DNA from: Erysipelothrix sp. | Lineage (GTDB): Bacteria > Bacillota_I > Bacilli_A > Erysipelotrichales > Erysipelotrichaceae | Length of the DNA: 7,678 nucleotides | Direction: 5' to 3' | NCBI GenBank assembly: GCA_012520695.1 | Contig: JAAYNU010000136.1 | Location: forward strand, 1 to 7,678 | Notes under the pieces: generated by a model | Database searches by the model: none | Seen by the model: the letters and a program-made list of their open reading frames with translations, nothing else | Told to the model about the DNA's origin: nothing | In this document: one piece after another, positions 1 through 7,574 of the stretch | How positions within the stretch are numbered: the first letter of the stretch is position 1 | Layout of the letters: every line of letters starts with the position of its first letter | Made by a program: the position numbers and the translations under genes

Positions 1-1167
1 AAGAACCATACGAATTTCATCTTTTAGAAGTTCATTGTTTGCATATTGATCAGGACTTAGTGCGTCCTTATCCTCAATGAAGTCACCTAGATGAGAGTCA
101 TCCTCTTCACCAATTGGTGTTTCAAGTGAAACTGGATCCAATGCAATCTTCTGAATTTCACGAACCTTTTCAGGTGAGATACCTTCCATCTCAGCAGAGA
201 TTTCTTCTGCTGTTGGTTCACGACCCAATGTTTGAACAAGTGATCGTTGAATACGTGTTAATTTGTTGATGGTCTCGACCATGTGAACTGGAATACGGAT
301 TGTACGAGCTTGGTCAGCGATTGCGCGCGTGATAGCTTGACGAATCCACCATGTTGCATAAGTAGAGAATTTAAATCCTTTTGTATAGTCGAACTTCTCA
401 ACTGCTTTAACAAGACCCATGTTACCCTCTTGAATTAAGTCAAGGAACAACATTCCACGTCCTACATATTTCTTAGCAATCGAAACAACAAGACGTAAGT
501 TTGCTGAGATTAGGATACGACGTGCTTCAAGTCCATCATAGTACGTTGTAATACAGTTATTAATATACGATAGGTTTGTTTCATCTTCTTCGAAGAGATC
601 ATGCAAGACGCCAAAAATTTCTTCAATCTTAATTTCAGCAATATCTTCTTCAGTAGCATCTGGATCGACGCGTTCTTTATAGATGTTTATAATCAGTTCT
701 TTCGCTTGTTCACCTTCTTCTAAACGACGTGCAATTTCTGGCTCGTCTTTAGCGTCAAGTAAGTTAACGCGACCAATTTCTTTTAAGTACATTTTAACAG
801 GGTCGTTAATACGTACTAAGTTAGCTGACGTTAATTCATTTTCATATGAACTTAAGTCAACCTTGTTGATTGAATCATCAAATGGTTCTTCCCCATCTTC
901 ACCCAAGAATTCATCACTCTCAATAGCGTCATCTTCATCGTCTTCAAGTAGGACTGATTCATCGAATTCTTCCTCACTATCAACTAAAATGATTGAATTA
1001 TCGCTGAACCAAGTAAATAAGTTCTCTGAATCATCATCTGATAAATTAAGATGATCAATCGATTTCTCAACATCTGTGTTTAAAAGAAATTTCTTTTTCT
1101 CAAAATCTTTAAGAAATTTTGCTTTTACCTCATCTAATGTAAGTAATATCTTCTTTTTTCTTGTCAT
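1..1167 (-). CDS. rpoD: Primary sigma factor RpoD (SigA), 3' end cut off by the window
   Basis: This is the housekeeping sigma-70 subunit, which directs RNA polymerase to -10/-35 promoters. 389 codons are present and the frame is open at the left edge. The N-terminus (residues 1-110) is a poorly conserved region 1.1 with a very acidic stretch: 21 of residues 63-98 are Asp or Glu. Region 1.2 starts at [11 protein letters not shown] (122-132). Region 2 holds NLRLVVS (223-229), the GRGM and DLIQEGN core-binding segment (236-249), and [11 protein letters not shown] (267-277), which reads and melts the -10. IRIPVHM (290-296) opens region 3, and the TPIGEEDD to GDFIED segment (350-366) is region 3.2. 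Region 4, the -35 reader, lies beyond the window. The ATG at 1167 has AAGGAG six bases upstream (1174-1179) inside the dnaG 3' end, and only one base separates the genes. Identification is secure because regions 1.2-3 match Bacillota SigA closely. Confidence 0.97.
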   Translation of the reverse strand, partial: MTRKKKILLTLDEVKAKFLKDFEKKKFLLNTDVEKSIDHLNLSDDDSENLFTWFSDNSIILVDSEEEFDESVLLEDDEDDAIESDEFLGEDGEEPFDDSINKVDLSSYENELTSANLVRINDPVKMYLKEIGRVNLLDAKDEPEIARRLEEGEQAKELIINIYKERVDPDATEEDIAEIKIEEIFGVLHDLFEEDETNLSYINNCITTYYDGLEARRILISANLRLVVSIAKKYVGRGMLFLDLIQEGNMGLVKAVEKFDYTKGFKFSTYATWWIRQAITRAIADQARTIRIPVHMVETINKLTRIQRSLVQTLGREPTAEEISAEMEGISPEKVREIQKIALDPVSLETPIGEEDDSHLGDFIEDKDALSPDQYANNELLKDEIRMVL

Positions 1168-1168
1168 A

Positions 1169-2911
1169 TTATGCTCCTTCTTTTTTTCTTAAAGCTGCGA
1201 TTGCTTCTTCCAACAACCGAGTTTTTTCATCCAATATATCTTTATCTGTTTGTCTGTCCCGTAAATCCGAAACACCCAAATCAACCAAATGTCGCTTAAC
1301 AAGCGCAATGTTTTGAAGTAGGACCTCTTTATCATAGGTACTAATGTACTCACCGGTATCCATTTCCAATGCAAACATCTTCATACCCTCTGATATATCC
1401 ATGGAAAGTAAGTCTGCGACATCAATGATGTCACTGTGACGATACGAATCCAAAATCACAAGAGCGAAGTCACTCGCCAAATCAGAAACTAGAAATCCCA
1501 ACTGATCTCGATAGATATAAGCCGCTTCTTTAGAAACCAGCATTTGTTTGATGATGTTACGCTCCGCAGTACTGACTTTAAATCCATTTGTACTGGCTTG
1601 AGGCGTATAGATTTTTGGTGCAGGCATATTCAGTGAAGATTTAATTTGTTGGTGTAATACCCCTTCATCAAATTGTGTCTTTTCAGCTAATTTTTTAATG
1701 TAGTAACTCTTCTCTAAATCGTCGGCATCATTCAAGTGCTTAAGCACAAATTCAACGACACGCTTACGATTTTCAAAAGATTCTAAACCGTAATTTCCAA
1801 TTCCATACATCAATATGAAATCATACCAATGAATGCGATCATCCACACCTTTAGAAACCACATCGGCTCCCAATTGACGCACAGCATCATCGGGATCCAA
1901 ACCACTGTCATTATACCATACATGCACTTCGCAATTCGCTTTACGCAAGCGCTGACCGATTTGGAAACTAGCTTCATAACCCGCCTTATCACCATCAAAG
2001 GCAAGAATGACGGTTTGAGAACACTGTTTGATTAAATTCACCTGAGCATCCGTACACGCAACACCCAGTAAACTCACCACGTTATCGCGACCCGCTTTCG
2101 TAAAAGCAATTGAATCCGTAACACCCTCCGTGATAATCACAAAGCCCGCTTTACGAGCAGCATCTTTGGCACGGTGGTAGTTGTAGAGAACATTTCCCTT
2201 AGTATAAAGGTCTGTTTCAGTGGAGTTGATGTACTTAACTTTAGAATCTTGATCCAGTGCACGAGCACTAAAGGCAATGGCACGACCGTATGGATCATGA
2301 ATTGGAAACATAATTCTTTGATAGAACACATCCCTCAACTCACCCATATCACTCATCCGCGCAAGATCCGCATCAATCAACTCTTTGTCATTAAATCCCT
2401 TAGCACTTAAAAACTTAATCAACTGATTTTGGTCATAAACGACCCCTACTCCAAACGTTTCTAAAAGCGCTTGATCATATCCACGCGCTTTCATTAACTC
2501 TTGTGCTTGTAACCCATCGTGTGTAAACAACTGATACGATACAAATTTCTGTGCTTCATCAACTAATTCATAAAGGCGTTCCTTCTCAGGATTCACCGGA
2601 GCTGCACTTTGAGCATATTCACTCAAATCAACGCCAACCGAATCCCCTGTTTTAATGACCGCATCAAGAAAACCAATCTTTTCAAAGTCCTTTACGAATG
2701 AAAATACATTCCCACCCGCACCACATACAAAGCACTTATAGATTTGTCGATCGGGAGAAACAGACATTGAAGGGTCGTGGTCCTCATGAAAAGGGCAAAT
2801 ACCCCAGTAGTTTTTACCTTTTTTACTTAATGTAAGATAACGTGAAATGGTGTCCACGATATCTGCTTTTGAACGAATATCGTTAATTAATGCTTCTGGC
2901 AAACGCCGCAT
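1169..2911 (-). CDS. dnaG: DNA primase DnaG
   Basis: DNA primase makes the short RNA primers for the lagging strand and works with the replicative helicase at the fork. The 580-residue length is normal for the family. The N-terminal CHC2 zinc finger has C39, H42, C60 and C63, with the typical [15 protein letters not shown] segment. The catalytic TOPRIM domain spans roughly 255-345. Its acidic residues are E262 (EGVTD, where many primases have EGYxD), D306 and D308 (AFDGDKAG), and D339/D341 (LDPDDAV). The variable C-terminal part (about 445-580) is in the position of the helicase-binding domain. The ATG lies four bases after the glyS stop, and the ribosome binding site (GGGTGA, 2916-2921) overlaps that stop, so translation is probably coupled. 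The rpoD ribosome binding site sits in the last codons of dnaG. Confidence 0.97.
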   Translation of the reverse strand: MRRLPEALINDIRSKADIVDTISRYLTLSKKGKNYWGICPFHEDHDPSMSVSPDRQIYKCFVCGAGGNVFSFVKDFEKIGFLDAVIKTGDSVGVDLSEYAQSAAPVNPEKERLYELVDEAQKFVSYQLFTHDGLQAQELMKARGYDQALLETFGVGVVYDQNQLIKFLSAKGFNDKELIDADLARMSDMGELRDVFYQRIMFPIHDPYGRAIAFSARALDQDSKVKYINSTETDLYTKGNVLYNYHRAKDAARKAGFVIITEGVTDSIAFTKAGRDNVVSLLGVACTDAQVNLIKQCSQTVILAFDGDKAGYEASFQIGQRLRKANCEVHVWYNDSGLDPDDAVRQLGADVVSKGVDDRIHWYDFILMYGIGNYGLESFENRKRVVEFVLKHLNDADDLEKSYYIKKLAEKTQFDEGVLHQQIKSSLNMPAPKIYTPQASTNGFKVSTAERNIIKQMLVSKEAAYIYRDQLGFLVSDLASDFALVILDSYRHSDIIDVADLLSMDISEGMKMFALEMDTGEYISTYDKEVLLQNIALVKRHLVDLGVSDLRDRQTDKDILDEKTRLLEEAIAALRKKEGA

Positions 2912-2915
2912 TATA

Positions 2916-4289
2916 TCACCCTTTAATTTCCTTTAGCATGATTTTTCGTGCATCATCAATACTGACTCGAACTTGATCCATCGAATCACGGTAACGCAGT
3001 GTCACAGTTTTATCTTCAAGTGTATCGAAGTCAACTGTAATCACAAATGGCGTACCCACCGCATCTTGACGGCGATAACGCTTCCCAATACTTCCAGACT
3101 CATCATAATCAACGGTAAAGTCTTGCATTAAGTCATACATAATTTCTTGAGCTGTATCACCCAATTTTTTTGATAACGGTAATACACATACTTGTGTTGG
3201 CGCTACTTTAGGAGCGAAATGCATCACAGTACGCGTATCATTTTCAAGTTCTTCTTCATCATATGCTTCGCACGTAAGCGCAAGCATGAGGCGTTCAACA
3301 CCCAATGATGGTTCAATAACATAAGGAATGAATTTCTCATTCGTTTCAGGATCAAGATAGTCCATGTTCACTTTCGAGAATTTTTGGTGTTGTGTTAAAT
3401 CATAATCGGTACGATTCGCAATACCCCAAAGTTCATCAAAGCCCCATGGGAAACGGTACTCAATATCTGAAGTACCCGTTGAGTAGTGACTTAACTCATC
3501 TTCATCGTGCTCACGCAAACGAAGGTTTTCAGGTTTAATACCCAAGCCAATCAACCAATCCATGCAGAACTTCTTCCAGTATTCATACCACTTCATATCA
3601 TCGCCTGGTTTCACAAAGAACTGAAGTTCCATTTGCTCAAACTCACGCGTTCTAAAAATAAATTGTCCCGGAGTGATTTCATTTCTGAATGATTTACCGA
3701 TTTGGCCAATACCGAATGGTAACTTCTTACGCATTGAACGTTGAACGTTACGGTAGTTAGTGAACATACCTTGTGCCGTTTCAGGACGTAGGTAAATTGC
3801 GTTTGAACTTTCCTCAACAACACCTTGGAATGTTTTAAACATTAGGTTAAATTGACGAATCTTAGTAAAGTTATGCTTACCACACTTTGGACACGGTACT
3901 TGGTGTTCTTCAATGTAGTTTTCCATTTCTTCAAGACTCATAGCACCGGCATTGATTGGTTCAGTAGAGAACTCTTCAATCAATTTGTCTGCACGATGGC
4001 GTGTATTACATTCACGACAATCCATCAATGGATCGTTGAATGTTTCAAGGTGACCACTGGCCTCCCATACTTTAGGGTTCATTAAGATTGCGGATTGTAT
4101 CCCTACGTTATGCGGATTACGCGTAACGAATGATTGCCACCAGAGCTTCTTAACATTCTCTTTTAATTCAACACCGTAAGGACCAAAATCCCATGTGTTC
4201 GCAAGTCCACCATAGATTTCACTTCCCTGGAATACAAAACCACTTGTTCTTACATGGTTTACAATCGTTTCAAATTCATGTTTTTTCAT
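2916..4289 (-). CDS. glyS: Glycyl-tRNA synthetase, single-chain (alpha2) type
   Basis: This cytoplasmic class II synthetase charges tRNA-Gly. It is the homodimeric type, not the separate GlyQ and GlyS subunits used by Bacillus. With the chosen start it has 457 residues. [16 protein letters not shown] near residues 24-39 is typical of the family's N-terminus. A zinc-binding pair of CxxC motifs is at C91/C94 and C133/C136. Class II motif 2 is FRNEITP to FEQMELQFF (about 201-225), and motif 3 is [13 protein letters not shown] (about 326-338). The anticodon-binding domain covers about 363-457 and includes [13 protein letters not shown]. An upstream GTG (4298) would add three residues, but it forms part of the AGGTGA ribosome binding site five bases before the ATG at 4289, so the ATG is preferred. 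The 16-base gap after recO has no room for a T-box leader, so glycine-responsive control of this gene is not visible here. Confidence 0.97.
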   Translation of the reverse strand: MKKHEFETIVNHVRTSGFVFQGSEIYGGLANTWDFGPYGVELKENVKKLWWQSFVTRNPHNVGIQSAILMNPKVWEASGHLETFNDPLMDCRECNTRHRADKLIEEFSTEPINAGAMSLEEMENYIEEHQVPCPKCGKHNFTKIRQFNLMFKTFQGVVEESSNAIYLRPETAQGMFTNYRNVQRSMRKKLPFGIGQIGKSFRNEITPGQFIFRTREFEQMELQFFVKPGDDMKWYEYWKKFCMDWLIGLGIKPENLRLREHDEDELSHYSTGTSDIEYRFPWGFDELWGIANRTDYDLTQHQKFSKVNMDYLDPETNEKFIPYVIEPSLGVERLMLALTCEAYDEEELENDTRTVMHFAPKVAPTQVCVLPLSKKLGDTAQEIMYDLMQDFTVDYDESGSIGKRYRRQDAVGTPFVITVDFDTLEDKTVTLRYRDSMDQVRVSIDDARKIMLKEIKG

Positions 4290-4305
4290 ATTCTTCACCT
4301 TTTTT

Positions 4306-5004
4306 CTATTGCATATCTTTCAATAATTTCCATGAGTTAAAGCGGTAATCGCCGTGATATTGTAGAAACTCAATCACGATTTCAAGAACCCTCAAACTCA
4401 CATCATCCGCTACATCTAAACCTCGAAATGCGCAATTTAAACCAATTAAAACATTTCGATCTTCTCTAAAGTTATGCGAATGATTACCACATACAAAACC
4501 ACCCTCTTCAATTGAGAAGGCATTAATACCCGTTTCACCGCAGTGAATACAACCATTCACATCAGGACTGAAGCCTTGCATATGAACAATCTTTACTACA
4601 AGTTTAATCACACTGCTTGAATCAACTGATTCGAGTGCTTTTTCAAAACTTCTGAGATACATTGCGTGATATGATTCATCAAAGGTTCGTATCACAAGTT
4701 CCGAGACTAAACTCATCCATAAGAGCCAATCAAGATTTTCTCTTTGATTTAAATACGCATTGACCAGTTCCCCACCGATAATTCGATTGAGTCTGTTTTC
4801 TTGATAATTAAATCGATAGTTAACTTTTGAGAATTCTAAGCCTAAACTTGACTGCTTCGAAGTCGCTTTATAGTAGCCTGGTAAAACCAGTCGCATGAGT
4901 CCGTGTTCAGTTCCAAGAAAATGCACCATGGCATCGTGTTCTCGGTAAGGAACCAAACCCAAAATAAAGCCAACTTCTGAATTATTCATATTCAGTTTCG
5001 ACAT
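4306..5004 (-). CDS. recO: DNA repair protein RecO
   Basis: RecO helps load RecA onto SSB-coated single-stranded DNA and anneals complementary strands in the RecFOR pathway. The 232-residue length is slightly short but in range. The N-terminal OB-fold begins at [18 protein letters not shown] (10-27) and continues to about residue 80. A helical domain follows, with the zinc-site segment [14 protein letters not shown] (144-157) and [10 protein letters not shown] (166-175). The likely ligands are C152, C155 and C172, with H175 where the fourth Cys usually stands. The start is uncertain. The ATG at 5004 overlaps era by 23 bp and has AGGA only one base upstream. The ATG at 4989 (8-bp overlap) gives an N-terminus that better matches the usual family length but has no clear ribosome binding site. 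Translation is probably coupled to era either way. Confidence 0.92.
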   Translation of the reverse strand: MSKLNMNNSEVGFILGLVPYREHDAMVHFLGTEHGLMRLVLPGYYKATSKQSSLGLEFSKVNYRFNYQENRLNRIIGGELVNAYLNQRENLDWLLWMSLVSELVIRTFDESYHAMYLRSFEKALESVDSSSVIKLVVKIVHMQGFSPDVNGCIHCGETGINAFSIEEGGFVCGNHSHNFREDRNVLIGLNCAFRGLDVADDVSLRVLEIVIEFLQYHGDYRFNSWKLLKDMQ

Positions 5005-5875
5005 ATCCTAATTGATTCAGCATCTTAGCACGATTTCGCCAGTTTTTCTCGACTCTTACATAAGATTGTAGGAATACTGGCTCACCGATCATGGTTTCGA
5101 GTTCTCCTCGAGCCATTGTACCGATTTTCTTAAGCATGCTTCCTTGTTTCCCAATTACCATTCCCTTTTGGGAATCACGATCCACAAGAATCACTGCATC
5201 AATGAGTGTAGAACCTTTTTTCTTAACAATGCGCTCAATCGTAACAGCAACTGAGTGCGGAATTTCTTGTTCCGTTAGTTTCAATATTTTTTCTCGTATG
5301 ATTTCAGCATAGATGAACTGTTCAGGATAAGCAGATACTTGATCCTTTGGATAGAACATCGGTCCTTCTTCCATGAGTCCAAGACTCAATTCAAGTAGTT
5401 TATCGATGTTGTCATCTTGAAGTGCTGAAATTGGAATAATTTCTGTAAAATTATAATCAGAGAATTGAACAATCTTCTCGAGAATATCATCCTTAGTCAT
5501 TTGATCAACTTTATTGATTAAAAGATAGATGGGTAATTTAACTGTTTTAAGGCGATCCAAAACAAATTGGTCCCCTTTACCGAATGGTTCGTTACCATCG
5601 ATAATATAGTAAATTAAGTCCACTCCTTTAAAATGAGCGTATGACGCTTGATTCATGCGATCACCCAATTGGTGTTTCGGTTTATGAATCCCGGGCGTAT
5701 CGATAAATATTAATTGCGATTCATCGGTAGTACGAACTCCGATAATCGCATCGCGTGTTGTTTGTGCTTTTTCAGAAACAATGGCGATTTTTTGCTCAAC
5801 CAAGCGATTGATGAGCGTAGACTTACCCGCATTGGGACGCCCGATGATTGATATAAAACCTGATTTAAATGACAT
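4982..5875 (-). CDS. era: GTPase Era, 16S rRNA-binding ribosome assembly factor
   Basis: Era is an essential GTPase that binds the 3' end of 16S rRNA and supports 30S subunit maturation. The protein is 297 residues, the usual length. GTPase motifs are G1 GRPNAGKST (12-20), the G2 threonines TTR (39-41), G3 DTPG (59-62), G4 NKVD (121-124) and G5 SAL (150-152). The C-terminal KH RNA-binding domain contains GMVIGKQGSMLKKIG (238-252), with its GKQG loop at 242-245. An in-frame TTG at 5893 would add six residues, but AAGGA (5881-5885) sits five bases before the ATG at 5875, which also gives the standard N-terminus. The start overlaps cdd by 11 bp and the 3' end overlaps recO. YbeY, another 16S maturation factor, heads the same operon, so the two are likely made together. 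Confidence 0.97.
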   Translation of the reverse strand: MSFKSGFISIIGRPNAGKSTLINRLVEQKIAIVSEKAQTTRDAIIGVRTTDESQLIFIDTPGIHKPKHQLGDRMNQASYAHFKGVDLIYYIIDGNEPFGKGDQFVLDRLKTVKLPIYLLINKVDQMTKDDILEKIVQFSDYNFTEIIPISALQDDNIDKLLELSLGLMEEGPMFYPKDQVSAYPEQFIYAEIIREKILKLTEQEIPHSVAVTIERIVKKKGSTLIDAVILVDRDSQKGMVIGKQGSMLKKIGTMARGELETMIGEPVFLQSYVRVEKNWRNRAKMLNQLGYVETEYE

Positions 5876-6266
5876 TAAGATCCTTCTTTCCAAACGTTAA
5901 TGGTAAGAGTTCTTCAATTGTTGTATCCATTGATTCTTTTCCATTTGATAAATAAATCGGAGTATCACTCCCGATGAGTTCTGACAATACTTGTCGGCAA
6001 ATGCCACAAGGACCTGCCAAGATATCGCCATCAGTAACGATTGCGATGCATTCGACATCTATTTGACGATAGCCGTGTGAATATGCAGCGAATATTGCTG
6101 AACGCTCCCCACAGTTGGTTGCGCCATATGAGGCATTTTCAATGTTGGCACCCATAAACTCTGTACCATCGCGCATGATTACACATGAACCTACATGATA
6201 ATTAGAATATGGAGCATAGGCATTTCCCATAGCTTCAAACGCTACTTCAAGACTTCTCTTTTTCAT
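5865..6266 (-). CDS. cdd: Cytidine deaminase
   Basis: This enzyme hydrolyses cytidine and deoxycytidine to uridine and deoxyuridine in pyrimidine salvage. The 133-residue length is that of the small homotetrameric class. The N-terminal AYAPYSNYHVG segment (17-26) and NIENASYG (41-48) belong to the substrate-binding region. The catalytic zinc site is complete: C52 and the proton-shuttling E54 in NCGERSAIF (51-59), plus C87 and C90 in PCGICRQVL (86-94). The ATG overlaps the dgkA stop as ATGA (4 bp) and is preceded by a very strong ribosome binding site, GGGAGGA (6271-6277). Its place between dgkA and era is the standard Bacillota arrangement. No unusual residues are apparent. Confidence 0.97.
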   Translation of the reverse strand: MKKRSLEVAFEAMGNAYAPYSNYHVGSCVIMRDGTEFMGANIENASYGATNCGERSAIFAAYSHGYRQIDVECIAIVTDGDILAGPCGICRQVLSELIGSDTPIYLSNGKESMDTTIEELLPLTFGKKDLNVI

Positions 6267-6631
6267 AAAATCCTCCCTGAAAGTATCACTACTGCAACAA
6301 CCACTGCATACATCGCTGCGATTAACACCGCACCAGCAGCAATATCTTTAATCTCCTTAACATGAAGATCATAATTCTTTATTAATAAGTCACAAATATC
6401 TTCAACTGCAGAATTAAGAAATTCAGTAATCAAAACAACAAAGATTGCCGAGATTACAAACAACCATTCCACTCTACTGATTTTTAGAAATAAAAATACG
6501 CCTATAGACATAAACGCAATCAGTACTTGAATCAGAATTGAACGATCATATCGAATGCCTGCATAGATACCTTCAAATGCAGATTCGAATTTAGCAACCG
6601 TACGATTAAGAATTTTTATCAGCGATTCCAT
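6263..6631 (-). CDS. dgkA: DgkA-family lipid kinase (undecaprenol or diacylglycerol kinase)
   Basis: This is a small integral-membrane kinase. Relatives in Gram-positive bacteria mainly phosphorylate undecaprenol to the cell-wall lipid carrier, while the E. coli enzyme uses diacylglycerol; the substrate here is inferred. The 122 residues hold three hydrophobic helices at about 31-49, 54-71 and 98-117. The active-site signature is present as E70, N73 and E77 in EFLNSAVEDICDL, followed by KDIAAGAVL (95-103). In the first helix region, where B. subtilis DgkA has TERNFQFH, this protein has YDRSILIQ, so the acidic residue is Asp and the Asn and His are changed. The ATG at 6631 is chosen because AAGGAG (6639-6644) lies seven bases upstream. 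A TTG at 6691 would add 20 Arg/Cys-rich residues unlike the family. The gene start overlaps ybeY by 26 bp. Confidence 0.9.
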   Translation of the reverse strand: MESLIKILNRTVAKFESAFEGIYAGIRYDRSILIQVLIAFMSIGVFLFLKISRVEWLFVISAIFVVLITEFLNSAVEDICDLLIKNYDLHVKEIKDIAAGAVLIAAMYAVVVAVVILSGRIL

Positions 6632-7049
6632 GCAATATCTCCTTCTGCAGTCCAAACATCTCAAGCTCGTCTTCAAGTGTTTGATGATCAAACCCTAAAA
6701 GATGAAGATAGCCATGAGCTACTAAGAAACAAAATTCACGTTTAAGCGAGTGGCCATAATCTTTCGACTGCTCACGAATCGCTTCAACTGAAATAATGAT
6801 ATCCCCCATATTAAAAAGTCCGTCTTCAGTACTACCGTCCTCGAAACTTAAAACATCCGTCGCACGATCGATGTCACGAAAATCACGGTTCATTGTATGA
6901 ATCGCTTCTTTGTTAACTAATACCACATTAACACTGACATTCTCATCGCGGTTTACCAACTCTAAAGTGCGTTTTAAGATCGGTTCAAGAAAGCTTCGAT
7001 AGCTTCTCCATGAAGATTCATCTGATTGATTGATGAAGTTTATTTGCAT
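6606..7049 (-). CDS. ybeY: Endoribonuclease YbeY, rRNA maturation factor
   Basis: YbeY is a metal-dependent endoribonuclease of the UPF0054 family, involved in 16S rRNA 3' processing and ribosome quality control. With the chosen start it has 147 residues, a typical length. The family signature HGYLHLLGFDH is complete and supplies the three zinc-binding histidines (H112, H116, H122). TDVLSF (64-69) is the other conserved block, and GDIIIS (82-87) follows it. The ATG at 7049 sits four bases after AGGATGTGAT (7054-7063), which matches the extended anti-Shine-Dalgarno complement with one mismatch. An in-frame GTG at 7058 lies inside that ribosome binding site and is rejected. ybeY is the first gene of the operon. 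The phoH gene that often precedes it in Bacillota is not the next gene upstream here. Confidence 0.95.
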   Translation of the reverse strand: MQINFINQSDESSWRSYRSFLEPILKRTLELVNRDENVSVNVVLVNKEAIHTMNRDFRDIDRATDVLSFEDGSTEDGLFNMGDIIISVEAIREQSKDYGHSLKREFCFLVAHGYLHLLGFDHQTLEDELEMFGLQKEILHGIADKNS

Positions 7050-7053
7050 TTTT

Positions 7054-7063
7054 ATCACATCCT
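7054..7063 (-). promoter_or_regulatory. Ribosome binding site of ybeY
   Basis: AGGATGTGAT pairs with the 16S 3' end over nine of ten positions and is followed by four A residues and the ATG at 7049. It decides the start against the GTG at 7058, which lies within it. It would also be at or within a base or two of the predicted 5' end of the transcript. Confidence 0.75.
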
Positions 7064-7068
7064 AATAT

Positions 7069-7077
7069 ATTATATCA
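7069..7077 (-). promoter_or_regulatory. Extended -10 promoter for the ybeY-rpoD operon
   Basis: The minus strand reads TGATATAAT, a perfect TGn-TATAAT extended -10 (TATAAT at 7069-7074, TG at 7076-7077). No good -35 lies 16-18 bases upstream, which is tolerated with an extended -10. The site lies between the upstream terminator (ends at 7100) and ybeY. The predicted transcript start is about 7062-7063, giving a leader of only about 13-14 nucleotides. This is a prediction from sequence only. Confidence 0.7.
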
Positions 7078-7099
7078 CAAACCAGCGCCATCAAAGGAC

Positions 7100-7141
7100 A
7101 AAAAAAAGCAGAAAACACCATAAAGAAGGCTTATTTCTGCT
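7100..7141 (-). terminator. Intrinsic terminator after the small gene
   Basis: On the minus strand AGCAGAAA (7134-7141) pairs perfectly with TTTCTGCT (7107-7114), with a possible inner GCC/GGT stem, and is followed at once by an eight-T run (7100-7107). The plus-strand reading has no U-tract. It starts ten bases after the TAA at 7152-7154, so it closes the small unit and separates it from the ybeY operon. Confidence 0.85.
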
Positions 7142-7151
7142 ATTATATTGA

Positions 7152-7313
7152 TTACTTTAAATACCGTGCTTCGATTGCATCCAACATAGCACCAATTGAA
7201 TCCTCTGAAATGATCAACTCAGTCCGATTAATATCAAACTCACGCCCACAGATCGACTCAAGAAACGTTATCAGTTCTGGCTCTAAAGACTGCGTACTCA
7301 GCTTCGATATCAT
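7152..7313 (-). CDS. 3' part of unrecognised small gene, in a shifted frame (or a separate 53-aa overlapping ORF)
   Basis: This 53-codon frame lies +1 relative to the upstream frame and overlaps its last 56 bases. The part from residue 10 reads like ordinary protein: LEPELITFLESICGREFD continues to a C-terminus ending DAIEARYLK, with a predominantly helical, acidic composition. Its TAA is ten bases before the terminator. The ATG at 7313 has no Shine-Dalgarno sequence, and a TAA in this frame (7314-7316) stands directly before it. The likeliest reading is that this is the tail of the gene starting at 7524, joined to it by a frameshift. The alternative is a translationally coupled second small protein. 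No family is recognised. Confidence 0.55.
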   Translation of the reverse strand: MISKLSTQSLEPELITFLESICGREFDINRTELIISEDSIGAMLDAIEARYLK

Positions 7314-7524
7314 TTAAGCCAAGATACAAATGCATACTCAGAAAGTTTTCCAGTTCCAAATTATTAGGATCAACTTCGAATACGGCATCCTCACCAACAA
7401 CATTCAATTCCCTTTGATTGATCCGATAATCAGGGATGTCTCTTTCATATCCATAGACTTCCTGATGAACACCTTTATCATTCAACTGAGAAATAAGCAT
7501 TCTCATTCGACTCTCAGCAGACAT
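7258..7524 (-). CDS. Unrecognised small protein, 5' part of an apparently frameshifted gene
   Basis: I do not recognise this protein. From the ATG at 7524 it has 88 residues, soluble and acidic, with no signal peptide, membrane segment or known motif. Features are an N-terminal basic/Met-rich helix (MSAESRMRMLISQLN), then a likely strand-rich section with VYGYERDIPDYRINQRELNVV, and NLELENFLSMHLYLGLND further on. The ATG has GGGGA (7531-7535) six bases upstream; an in-frame TTG at 7530 is rejected. The frame stops at a TGA (7258-7260), leaving 117 bases to the terminator, yet the +1 frame there looks coding down to 7152. If one extra T in the TTT run at 7285-7287 is removed, the two halves join as a protein of about 123 residues. 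It could be a real indel, a sequencing error, or recoding. Confidence 0.65.
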   Translation of the reverse strand: MSAESRMRMLISQLNDKGVHQEVYGYERDIPDYRINQRELNVVGEDAVFEVDPNNLELENFLSMHLYLGLNDIEAEYAVFRARTDNVS

Positions 7525-7574
7525 AAACAATCCCCTCTCTTTTTATATGTCATTTCTTTAATGCAAGCATAATC

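Noticed and set aside
683..1054. Ser-rich plus-strand ORF of 123 codons
   Set aside because: It is the antisense of the acidic region of rpoD. GAA/GAT/GAC codons read backwards give TTC/ATC/TCA-type codons and hence a low-complexity Ser-rich product, with no ribosome binding site.
1200..1300. Possible internal promoter for rpoD in the dnaG 3' end (TATATT near 1225)
   Set aside because: No acceptable -35 at 16-18 bases and no extended -10; not better than chance in AT-rich sequence.
4290..4298. GTG start three codons upstream in glyS
   Set aside because: The GTG is part of the AGGTGA Shine-Dalgarno sequence (4295-4300), which is correctly spaced for the ATG at 4289.
5876..5893. TTG start for era
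   Set aside because: The six added codons contain the AAGGA ribosome binding site of the ATG at 5875, and the family N-terminus fits the shorter protein.
6632..6691. TTG start for dgkA giving a 142-residue protein
   Set aside because: The 20 extra residues are antiparallel in character to the overlapping ybeY coding, rich in Arg and Cys, and unlike DgkA proteins. AAGGAG at 6639-6644 marks the ATG at 6631.
7142..7147. TATAAT just before the terminator on the minus strand
   Set aside because: It has no extended -10 TG and no -35-like hexamer at 16-18 bases, and a transcript from it would enter the terminator at once.
7501..7551. Short upstream ORF starting ATG at 7551 and overlapping the start of the small gene
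   Set aside because: It is 16 codons, has no clear ribosome binding site, and its sequence holds the ribosome binding site of the main gene.
7330..7572. Plus-strand ORF of 80 codons opposite the small gene
   Set aside because: It is opposite the better-supported minus-strand gene, ends in the promoter region of that gene, and its composition is not protein-like.
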